DNA from: Adineta ricciae
Lineage: Eukaryota > Rotifera > Eurotatoria > Adinetida > Adinetidae
DNA length: 64,000 bases
Assembly (NCBI GenBank): GCA_905250025.1
Contig: CAJNOJ010000126.1
Coordinates: 62,001-126,000 of the forward strand
Direction: 5' to 3'
The notes under the pieces are model-generated. The model saw only the letters and a program-made list of their open reading frames with translations. It made no database searches and was not told the DNA's origin. This document shows, one piece after another, positions 19,372 through 27,135 of this stretch. A program made the position numbers and the translations under genes. The stretch's first letter is position 1; every line of letters begins with the position of its first letter.

Positions 19372-19881
19372 AAAAACCTCGATTTAGTTTTAATCATAAA
19401 TTTATAGATTAGAAAACTTGAATGAATGGGAACATCAGTGTATACAGGAGAATGTAATGGAGAAACTACATTAATGTTCTATATATGTGCCAATTCAATC
19501 AATTAAATTTGCAGCTATACTGAAATACTCATTGATTATTTATTCAGTTTTCACAAAATTCACGCCGACACTAATTTTAAAGGCCTTCGTATGGATCTAA
19601 GGCTTTGTAAATGCAACTTTAAGATGGCTTTCATTGACTTAAACAAAAAACCAATCATACATTCATTTATATCTATTGTCGCCACATCATTTTTCATTGT
19701 ATCAATGAAATATCAGAGCCTCCTTCGAGATATACCTGCTTTTTATCTCCGTTTACTCTTTAGACGCCAAAATATCTCGATATACAACCAACTCTATAAT
19801 GGATCTACAGAGAAGGCATATTTCATTAATTTTCTCATTTAAAACTACAAATCGAATGCATAGTAAACAAACATGTTTTAG
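19372..19881. other. Upstream region of the isomerase gene
   Basis: About 510 AT-rich bases. It must hold the isomerase promoter or an intron. An 83-codon plus frame at 19591-19842 has an ATG but no features that support it. Confidence 0.4.
19869..19881 (+). promoter_or_regulatory. 3' splice acceptor abutting the isomerase ATG
   Basis: The sequence ends TTTTAG directly before the ATG at 19882, with a TAAAC-like branch candidate at 19864. It fits either the end of a 5' UTR intron or a spliced-leader acceptor, since trans-splicing is known in bdelloids. I cannot tell which from the DNA. Confidence 0.4.
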
Positions 19882-20883
19882 ATGCGATCAGTTACTTTAT
19901 TCACTGCTCAATTCGGTGACATTCCATTAGAAATCCTTGCGGCAAAAGCTCGCGAATGGGGTTTTGACGGATTGGAACTTGGTGGACATCTGGATATTCA
20001 CCGAGCTTCAACTGATCAAACATATTGTCAAGAAATCCTGTCCTTACTCGCTAAAAATAATCTCAAACTATTTGCTCTATCGGCACACTTAGTTGGTCAA
20101 GCTGTATGTGACCACATTGATGAACGTCGTCATCGACCCATTCTGCCAGTTCATGTATGGGGTGATGGTAATCCCGAAGGCGTTAAACAACGCGCCGCCG
20201 AAGAAGTCATTGCTGCTGCTCGTGCTGCGAGAAACTTAGGTATTAAAATCGTGAATGGATTTACAGGTTCAAGTATTTGGCATTTACTCTACGGTTTTCC
20301 GCCAATTCATCCTGAACAAATTAATGAAGGTTATGAAGATTTCGCGAAACGATGGAAACCGATTTTAGATGAATATCAGAAATGTGATGTTCAATTTGCA
20401 CTCGAAGTTCATCCAGGTGAAATCGCGTTCGACATTGTCAGTGCCGAACGCGCATTGGCTGCGCTTGATTATCATCCAGCGTTCGGATTCAACTTTGATC
20501 CATCGCATTTAGGCTATCAAGGAGTTAACTATATCGAATTTTTACGTCGATTCAAAACGCGTATATTTCATGTCCACATGAAAGATGTCGATTTCGACTG
20601 GAATTGTCCCTGTGAAGCAGGTGTATTTGGCGGTCACACAAGTTTCGGTGATCCACGCCGATTTTTTAATTTTCGTTCTCTTGGACGAGGAAAAATCGAT
20701 TTCGAAAAGATTATTCGAACATTGAATCAAATCGACTATCAAGGTCCATTGTCAGTCGAATGGGAAGACGGAGATATGGACAGAGAAATGGGCGCCCAAG
20801 AGTCATTGCAATTCGTGCGTCGATTAGATTTCAAACGCGGAAGTCAGCAATTTGATGCTGCGTTTAGTAAACAATCATGTTAG
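19882..20883 (+). CDS. Sugar phosphate isomerase/epimerase, xylose-isomerase-like TIM barrel (probable HGT)
   Basis: Intronless, 333 residues, among genes that average an intron every 150-200 bases. The fold is the AP endonuclease family 2 / xylose isomerase-like TIM barrel: MRSVTLFTAQFGDIPLEILA at strand 1, GFDGLELGGHLD, LKLFALSAHL, a glycine- and aromatic-rich GFTGSSIWHLLYGFPP, QFALEVHPGE, GFNFDPSHLGYQG, IFHVHMKDVDF, and PLSVEWEDGD. Likely metal ligands are Glu175, Asp206, His232 and Glu293. Family members interconvert or oxidise sugars and inositols, so the substrate is unknown. Such proteins are common in bacteria and rare in animals. It ends at TAG 20881-20883. ATG 19882 is the first Met and lies straight after an AG acceptor. 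Confidence 0.85.
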   Translation: MRSVTLFTAQFGDIPLEILAAKAREWGFDGLELGGHLDIHRASTDQTYCQEILSLLAKNNLKLFALSAHLVGQAVCDHIDERRHRPILPVHVWGDGNPEGVKQRAAEEVIAAARAARNLGIKIVNGFTGSSIWHLLYGFPPIHPEQINEGYEDFAKRWKPILDEYQKCDVQFALEVHPGEIAFDIVSAERALAALDYHPAFGFNFDPSHLGYQGVNYIEFLRRFKTRIFHVHMKDVDFDWNCPCEAGVFGGHTSFGDPRRFFNFRSLGRGKIDFEKIIRTLNQIDYQGPLSVEWEDGDMDREMGAQESLQFVRRLDFKRGSQQFDAAFSKQSC

Positions 20884-22104
20884 AATAAATCTAGTTCGAT
20901 TTCTTCGCTTATTGCTTAGTTTTTCATCGGTACTAATCGAAACAAAGAAACATCCATGGACATGCATTAAAATGTCAATCATTATTCATAAAAGAAAAAG
21001 CGAAAGATAGAGGAGGAGAGACGAAAGCTGCTGCAGCTCCCCAGAGAAAAAATAATGAATATTTGGAAAAAATAAAAGAAGCCTTTATTCAAGTCAAAGG
21101 TTACTTTATTCAAGTAACGGAATCTTTCAATAAAATGGACAAATACATAGAAAACATGGAAACAAGAAATACTGCTACTTAACAAACACATTTTTCCCTT
21201 TTCTAAAAGAAAGGATTATAGCGTCATAAATCAGGACACTAAAATGTAATAAGTTTGTTTGTTTGCATAATCCAATCAGATTGCAGCATTTCATAAATCA
21301 ATGAAAACTTAACGAACCTCATTAGAAAACAAGTAACGCTTATCCTTTGGATTCGCTGACCCTTTTCTGAAAGACTTTTCCGAATGCTGAACACATTCAG
21401 AGACTTCGAAAGAGAAAAAAACTCACCGCGAATGCTACTAGTGCTCAACTGAATCATGGCACTATGTCACACACTAGAATGAATAGGATGCAAAAGTCTT
21501 TTTAGGAATCAGACCGATTATCCATTTGTCAGTGGATAATTCTCCAGCACTCACTATGTTGACTGAAAAATTCATCGCTCAACGACTAGTCAGGCGGCCA
21601 ACCATTGACCTTTGTCATCTGTTTTTCTATTTTCACGTCACGCGCATGGAAATGTTCATAAATGCTTTACTAAGTCACTCATAGACGGACGATATACAGT
21701 AGACTGCTTGAAAAGTTTGAACATTCGCTTGTGTCTTCCGGCGATAAACCGATTCTTTTCTCTCCTGTCAACGAAATGATACCTTGTCGAATATTTTCAT
21801 TGAGGAATATCCATTCGTCAGATCCTTTTCAAAATTATCTGACGCCTGGCAAGGTTATTCTAAGCGTACGCTTTAGGATTAATCTAGCATTTAAACGCTG
21901 TATAACCCTTTCTTTCAGAAAAGGAGAAAAAGGAATATTGACATGTTTATTTTCTTTTGTGAAGTAAAAAATTATCTTTCATTCTGTCAAAGTATACGAA
22001 GCTATCGAAAATATAACTGAAAAATGGTCTTCACCATACGAACCAATTCTAAAAAGAACTTCCCAAATTTTTCACTCCCGCCTGATATCTTTCCCGCTGA
22101 TCCA
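20884..22104. other. Repeat-bearing intergenic region
   Basis: AT-rich, no supported gene. It contains the first copy of the dispersed repeat described separately (21330-21438). Confidence 0.45.
21330..21438 (+). repeat. Dispersed repeat R1, copy a
   Basis: About 109 bases that recur, inverted and about 90% identical, at 26197-26303 and in part, direct, at 25583-25640. The shared core runs CAAGTAACGCT, CCTTTGGATTCGCTG, CCCTTTTCTGAAAGACTTTT, GAATGTGTTCAGC (on the other strand) and TTCGAAAGAGAA. No coding potential. Likely a piece of a non-autonomous transposon. Confidence 0.6.
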
Positions 22105-22283
22105 CTCTCTAAAAAAAACCGGGCGATACTGAACCATAAAAGGTCTTAGCTAGCGTCTAAAACCTTTTATGGTTGTAGATTTGGGTACCATCTTCAGAAC
22201 CTTATTTTCAGAACCTTTTGGGTTCTAGATTTTTTTGCTAAAACCAAAACAGGTTCACTATGATCCGATTTTTTTTTACAGAG
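22105..22283. mobile_element. Foldback (MITE-like) element, about 179 bp
   Basis: The ends match as inverted repeats (CTCTCTAAAAAAAACCGG on the left; the complement of the right end reads CTCTGTAAAAAAAAATCGG), continued by GATA-TGAACC on both sides. Inside lies a perfect 13-base inverted repeat, AACCATAAAAGGT at 22132-22144 and its complement at 22162-22174. No target duplication is obvious. Confidence 0.5.
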
Positions 22284-22388
22284 CACTCAAGTATCTTCTA
22301 TTATTGTACAACTTATTCAAAGGGCGAAGCTCAGTCACAAGTGCAAAACGTCTCGAAACAGGGTTCCGCCCAAAGCAACATACAAAAC

Positions 22389-24695
22389 TTATAGTTTCAG
22401 CTTCGCTCTTTCCAAGTTTCTTTTAATCAATTGAAGCTGAGGATGTGTCGATGGTAACACTTTTTGAGCGATTTGAACCGCATTTGTGTAAAACAATACA
22501 GCAGTCCTTTGACCACCCATGTGAGAATACGCATTACCGATGTTGTTGTAGGATACAGCCACATCTGGATGACTGGGAGGAAGTGATTGTTGTCGTATTT
22601 TGAGAGCTTGTTCATATGATGAAAGTGCCTTGGGATAATCGCCCATGTCAGAATAGGCATTACCGATGTTGTTGTAGGATGAAGCGACATCTGGATGATT
22701 GGGAGGAAGTGATTGTTGTCGTATTTTGAGAGCTTGTTCATATGATGAAAGTGCCTTGGGATAATCACCCATGTCAGAAGACGCAATACCGATGTTGTTG
22801 TAGGATGAAGCCACATCTGGATGATTGGGAGGAAGTGATTGTAGTTGAATGTTGAGAGCTTGTTCATATGATGAAAGTGCCTTGGGATAATCGCCCATGT
22901 CAGAATAGGCATTACCGATGTTGTTGTAGGATACAGCCACATCTGGATGATTGGGAGGAAGTGATTGTAGTTGAATGTTGAGAGCTTGTTCATATGATGA
23001 AAGTGCCTTGGGATAATCACCCATGTCAGAAGACGCAATACCGATGTTGTTGTAGGATACAGCCACATCTGGATGATTGGGAGGAAGTGATTGTAGTTGA
23101 ATGTTGAGAGCTTGTTCATATGATGAAAGTGCCTTGGGATAATCACCCATGCTGCGATACGCAATACCGATGTTGTTGTAGGATACAGCCACATCTGGAT
23201 GATTTGGAGAATATGACGTCAAGCGAAGTTCAAGAGATTTTCGAAAAAGTGTTATTGCCTCCTCATATTGACCTCTCTGGGATTTAATCTTACCCAGGTG
23301 ATTATAGACATCGACTGTAGAGCCTTCAGAAGGTGTTTCATCAATTAGAACTTGACATATTCGTTCAGCGATGTCTGACTGTGCGATGTCAGCGAGTACT
23401 AGACTCAGTCGTGACCATCCCTCTGCATTTGGAAAGCTTTCTTTTCGAATCTGTTCAGTAAGTACCATCAATTCTTCGTCATTGTCACTCGTCAATGACA
23501 ACGCCACTTCGTACACTTTCTCGTTCCCATCCATGCGCTTAACATCTCTTATGCGAAAGATACTGTGCATCGAAAAGAGTACCTCTTCTTCTTCGGGAAA
23601 CTGGCTGATGTTGTGGACCGAAGCAAATGACGTTGTTGATTGCTTTGGATCAATTGTGATCACAAATAGAACACTGATCACATCACTGTTTTTTCGATTT
23701 CCTGGAGTAAAAATAAGAGAAACGTTGCGATTCTCACTGGTAGACAGGAAATTATTGAATGACATCAGCCCACCCTTCGTTGCCACCAATTGATCAAAAT
23801 CTTTCTTCGTTAAACCTTGACCACGATAAACTTGAAAGCATTTAGGAGTAGGTGATGCATCACCAAACTGTCGTTTGTGCAATTCTTCGATATGTCGATG
23901 AAGGTCACTGATGAAAAAGCCCATCAATGTGATCACTTCACCATCCATCACTCGTAATGCACGATTCAGCATACTGTATAAAAATTTTTGTGTTGTATAC
24001 CACCAAATAGGTGTGTGCTGATGATATTCGTCTTCCAGCTGTTTCACTTTCTTTCGATCGACTTCAGTATCAACGAAATTATCACAGCAATACTTCACGA
24101 GCTGTTTGATATGTTTATCCTTAAATTGAATTGTTAAAAGTATTTCTTTAATGATCTTTGTGTACATAAATGATGGCTCTAGTCGATCTAATCGTTTACC
24201 AGATTGCACAAAACTCATAGGAATAACATTGAGTTCATATCGACGAATGATTTTCGTTAATTGTTCACAAATATGTATAATATCAATGGAAACACTCTTC
24301 ACTTTGCACCAGTTTTTGGCCCATTGTTCGTGTCGATTTTGGTCATCACAGAAAATGAAGATCGAATCGATGTTTGAAACATCATGTACACAAGGTACAA
24401 GACATTGTCCAACTGATCCTGACGTGATCAAACAAACATCTGTGTCGGTGAGAGTGAGAATAAAATCGATACATTCAGCATTATCGGTGAATGTATAAAT
24501 ATCATTGACAATGTATTGAAGATGTGTGATTGCATTTTGATAGTCTGGATTACTGCTGTGAATGTGAGTGTCAAGCCAAATGACAGAAACATCTTGCGTC
24601 TCTTCAATTTTTATACGATTCAATTCATTTGCTTGTTGAAAGGTGGCTGGTGTCTGCTCGAACATATCCAAACTGCCTTGTTTCTGATTTGCCAT
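22389..24695 (-). CDS. ADP-ribosyltransferase with C-terminal TPR array
   Basis: Intronless, 768 residues, from ATG 24695 to TAA 22389. Three parts: (1) residues about 30-160, an unassigned alpha/beta domain with hydrophobic strands (VSVIWLD, DVCLITSG, SIFIFCD, IDIIHIC); (2) residues about 220-400, an arginine-type mono-ADP-ribosyltransferase of the R-S-E class, with Arg291 in QVYRGQGL, SFNNFLSTSEN around residues 312-322 and the acidic FPEEEEVLFS near 367-375; (3) residues about 460-768, seven kinesin-light-chain-like TPRs of 42 residues, five nearly identical (HPDVAVSYNNIG, MGDYPKALSSYEQAL, QSLPPN). It would transfer ADP-ribose from NAD+ to a protein chosen by the TPRs. No signal peptide, so probably cytoplasmic. 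Proteins of this layout are much expanded in bdelloids; targets and role are unknown. Confidence 0.93.
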   Translation of the reverse strand: MANQKQGSLDMFEQTPATFQQANELNRIKIEETQDVSVIWLDTHIHSSNPDYQNAITHLQYIVNDIYTFTDNAECIDFILTLTDTDVCLITSGSVGQCLVPCVHDVSNIDSIFIFCDDQNRHEQWAKNWCKVKSVSIDIIHICEQLTKIIRRYELNVIPMSFVQSGKRLDRLEPSFMYTKIIKEILLTIQFKDKHIKQLVKYCCDNFVDTEVDRKKVKQLEDEYHQHTPIWWYTTQKFLYSMLNRALRVMDGEVITLMGFFISDLHRHIEELHKRQFGDASPTPKCFQVYRGQGLTKKDFDQLVATKGGLMSFNNFLSTSENRNVSLIFTPGNRKNSDVISVLFVITIDPKQSTTSFASVHNISQFPEEEEVLFSMHSIFRIRDVKRMDGNEKVYEVALSLTSDNDEELMVLTEQIRKESFPNAEGWSRLSLVLADIAQSDIAERICQVLIDETPSEGSTVDVYNHLGKIKSQRGQYEEAITLFRKSLELRLTSYSPNHPDVAVSYNNIGIAYRSMGDYPKALSSYEQALNIQLQSLPPNHPDVAVSYNNIGIASSDMGDYPKALSSYEQALNIQLQSLPPNHPDVAVSYNNIGNAYSDMGDYPKALSSYEQALNIQLQSLPPNHPDVASSYNNIGIASSDMGDYPKALSSYEQALKIRQQSLPPNHPDVASSYNNIGNAYSDMGDYPKALSSYEQALKIRQQSLPPSHPDVAVSYNNIGNAYSHMGGQRTAVLFYTNAVQIAQKVLPSTHPQLQLIKRNLERAKLKL
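22545..23205 (-). repeat. 126-bp tandem repeats encoding TPR units
   Basis: Five consecutive units with an exact 126-base period (the string CATATGATGAAAGTGCC recurs near 22614, 22740, 22866, 22992 and 23118). Units alternate between two variants (IASSDMG and NAYSDMG), so recent growth may have been by 252-base pairs. Length is a multiple of three, so copy number can change without breaking the frame. Confidence 0.85.
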
Positions 24696-25582
24696 TGTTG
24701 TGAGATTGGATTATTTATAAGGTAGTTGTTGTAAGATGTGAGAAATGGTTGTTTGGTAGAGAACGATAAAAGTAATGTGCTCCTTCACGTTTTATGGAAC
24801 TTGGAAAAAACATTCCTTCTTCCTATACAAACATTCTTACTCTCAAAATGAACCTCTGACGACAGCATACGACGAAAAAGAAAAATAACGAAATTTTGAT
24901 TTTCAAGACTCGTGAATAGAGCGTAAAGCCGCCAAAACACTGTGGTTTGTTTATACAGCTTTATGCATATAGTCAAACAAAAATCGAACATCGTAAAAAG
25001 TCGTTGATTTATTCGTTAAATAACTTTTCAATTTCACATCAAACAGAGAAGTTCTCAGCTGGATCAGCAGCTTCTCCAGTTTCAGTCGAATATAAATGCA
25101 GATTTTAAACGCAAATCGAAGTATAAAATTATTTCTCAAGGAAAACATAATTCTATACATGCACGAGATTAGAACTGCATTCAGTTCTAATACATTTTGA
25201 AAGTACAATTCTCATCTTTCTAACTTATTTTTGAAGTTAAAAAAAAGCAGTCGAGTATTCATATGCATTCAGAGTTACATTAAGCAGCTCATGCTCAGAT
25301 TACGAATTACTCGCACCAAGCTTCTGAAACTTCCGTAATTCAATAGCAAACAGCACGTAAACGTAGTAATAAGTATATATGAGAATGATGAAATTGAAAA
25401 TGCCGTCAAAAATGATTACAATTTCAAGTTTGATAATCTAAACGTCTCGTTGTTATAATTGTCGCATTACTTTAGATACGATTGTTGAGTTATGAAAAAA
25501 TCATGAGTTGCCTAATTCGACTTATATTATAAACGGATATCTGATAGACTAATCTCAGTTCGAATATAAATAGATGTATATC
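24696..25582. other. AT-rich region upstream of the ART-TPR gene
   Basis: No supported gene. A TATAAATA (minus strand, 24712-24719) stands only 17 bases before the ART-TPR ATG, too close for a normal TATA-to-start distance. The true promoter is probably further up. Confidence 0.4.
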
Positions 25583-25640
25583 TACAAGTAGCGCTCATCT
25601 GTTGGATTCGCTGAACCTTTTCTGAAAGACTTACAAGACT
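25583..25640 (+). repeat. Dispersed repeat R1, copy b (partial)
   Basis: Carries only the core of R1 (GCGCTCATC, GTTGGATTCGCTG, CCTTTTCTGAAAGACTTA) in the same orientation as copy a; the match fades after 25634. The flanks up to 25966 hold nothing recognisable. Confidence 0.5.
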
Positions 25641-25966
25641 CAGATAAAAACTCTAACGTATATCTCACTCTAATCCGCTTCGAATTAAAGCCACTTTTAT
25701 GCACATTCTTTTTCTTTTAATCTTTTTCTATTTTATTCACGTCCAACTGCTTTCAATTCATTTGTCCAAAGATGTAAGCAAGTCCAGGTAAAAAAATCCG
25801 ATGCTGGATCCGAGTATGCGATTGTTCGATCTGGGAAAGGAACACTGTTTCTAAAGATTTACTAATCGACTCTCTTCACACTATTTACGATCAAAAATCA
25901 ATTTACTTACACTTATTTTATCTCTTCTAAGCCACCCAAACAAACGCCTGGTCGCTCGTTGATCTG

Positions 25967-26196
25967 CACTGAAAAAAAAAGGTATTCTACCAAACCCATC
26001 AAAAAGGTTTCGTATTTTCTGGCGAACCTTAAAAAGGTTTCGAGACGATGGTTCGGAGCGTGTGCCCGCCGACCGATCCTTTTTGGTTTCGTAGATTTTT
26101 GAAAACTATTTTTTTGAACATGTCGACACATTTGGAAACTTTGGACACCTACGAAACCTTTTTGATGAGTTTGGTAGAATACCTTTTTTTTCAGTG
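25967..26196. mobile_element. Foldback element with CACTG ends, 230 bp
   Basis: Terminal inverted repeats of about 47 bases, nearly perfect: the left begins CACTGAAAAAAAAAGG, then TATTCTACCAAAC and CATCAAAAAGGTTTCG; the right end is the complement. No reading frame. It sits inside a copy of repeat R1: R1 copy c continues on its right side, and sequence like the rest of R1 resumes on its left. No clear target duplication. Confidence 0.7.
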
Positions 26197-26303
26197 TAGC
26201 AATCGCAGTGCGTTTCTTCTCTTTCGAAGTCTCTGAATGTGTTCAGCATTAGGAAAAGTCTTTCAGAAAAGGGCCAGCGAATCCAAAGGATGAGCGTTAC
26301 TTG
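26197..26303 (-). repeat. Dispersed repeat R1, copy c
   Basis: Inverted copy of 21330-21438, about 90% identical by eye over the aligned part, and 4.8 kb from it. The pair brackets the ART-TPR gene. Confidence 0.6.
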
Positions 26304-26381
26304 TATTTATATGCTTCTTTCGCTCTGTTGACATTTGTCACTTCCGTTCTTTTCCCGTTCTTTATTGACTCAAGTATTTAA

Positions 26382-26388
26382 TATAAAT
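26382..26388 (+). promoter_or_regulatory. TATA box of the Cys-rich peptide gene
   Basis: TATAAAT about 63 bases before a strong GTAAGT donor at 26451. A non-coding first exon from about 26412 to 26450 and an intron to 26898 would put the ATG first in the second exon. Confidence 0.4.
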
Positions 26389-26488
26389 TACGCCCCGTGT
26401 GGCAAAAACTTCACGTACTCACACTACTTCGATCTCTCCATCAGTTAAAAGTAAGTGTAGCGATATATTACATTTCGAAAACCGACCA

Positions 26489-26827
26489 CACTGAAAAAAA
26501 TATCCGTAGAACAATAAACCCATCAAAAGCGTATAACAGTTTCAGATATACCTTTTAAGGGTTTATGCTGTGTCATACACCCTTCCATGAACCTTTTCGA
26601 TTGATAAACCCACGAAGGGTATTTCGTACGTTGTAGCTTTATAAACCCATCGGGGTTTATCGCTGTTGATATATCTTTTAAAAGTTTATTAAATCCATAA
26701 ACCTTTTAAAATGCAGTTTACTATTGTACTCTTCAAAGGCGTTTATGAATTCAATAAACTTTTAAAAGATATATCAACAGTAATAAACCCCGACGGGTTT
26801 ATAATTCTACGAATATTTTTTTCAGTG
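26489..26827. mobile_element. Foldback element with CACTG ends, 339 bp, inside a 5' UTR intron
   Basis: Left end CACTGAAAAAAATATCCG, right end its near complement (CGAATATTTTTTTCAGTG). Both sides continue with TAAACCC motifs and contain inverted copies of GATATATCTTTTAAAAG. It shares terminal bases, not interior, with the element at 25967-26196. Two bases CA flank both ends, too short to call a target duplication. Confidence 0.65.
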
Positions 26828-26898
26828 CACTCTGACGCATGGTAGTTAACACTACGAATGTAACTATATAGTTTTACTTGATAATTCTCTTTGTATAG

Positions 26899-27135
26899 AT
26901 GTTATTTAAAGTAACAACGACTTTTCTTCTCATCTTATCGATCGCCATATTATTTGTTCCACGAGTAGTTCATGGCGGTCCGTGCACTGCAGCGTGTGAT
27001 GGTGGTACCAAATCAATGGAAGCTTTTTGTCGAGGTCTGGCAGCTACAGCACAGATCAAAGCTCTCTGCTGGGCAGCTTGTTATGGATCCAATGCAGCAT
27101 GCAAAGGTTTCTGTTATGCTCGGGGATGGAACTAA
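26899..27135 (+). CDS. Small secreted cysteine-rich peptide
   Basis: 78 residues. A signal peptide with a clear hydrophobic core (LLILSIAILFV, residues 10-20) ends at about VVHG (residue 27), leaving a mature peptide of about 51 residues with seven cysteines: a CTAAC pair, FC, LCWAAC, then AACKGFC. It is rich in Ala and Gly with a few basic residues and ends ARGWN. The size and pattern fit an antimicrobial or signalling peptide, but I recognise no family, and an odd cysteine count suggests a dimer or a free thiol. ATG 26899 follows directly on an AG acceptor (TTTGTATAG), so the coding part is probably preceded by a 448-base 5' UTR intron. AATAAA-like signals lie at 27160-27185. Confidence 0.65.
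   Translation: MLFKVTTTFLLILSIAILFVPRVVHGGPCTAACDGGTKSMEAFCRGLAATAQIKALCWAACYGSNAACKGFCYARGWN

Noticed and set aside
19591..19842. 83-codon plus-strand frame upstream of the isomerase
   Set aside because: No family feature or conserved context; probably part of an intron or leader.
22319..22378. tRNA-like stretch with AGCTCAGT and GGGTTCCGCCC
   Set aside because: No paired acceptor stem or anticodon arm could be drawn.
22427..23194. Minus-strand open frame of 255 codons with repeated MWLYPTTTSV
   Set aside because: Out-of-frame shadow of the 126-bp TPR repeats; a period divisible by three keeps all frames open.
22545..23205. CRISPR-like regular spacing of direct repeats
   Set aside because: The repeats are coding TPR units without spacers, in an animal genome.
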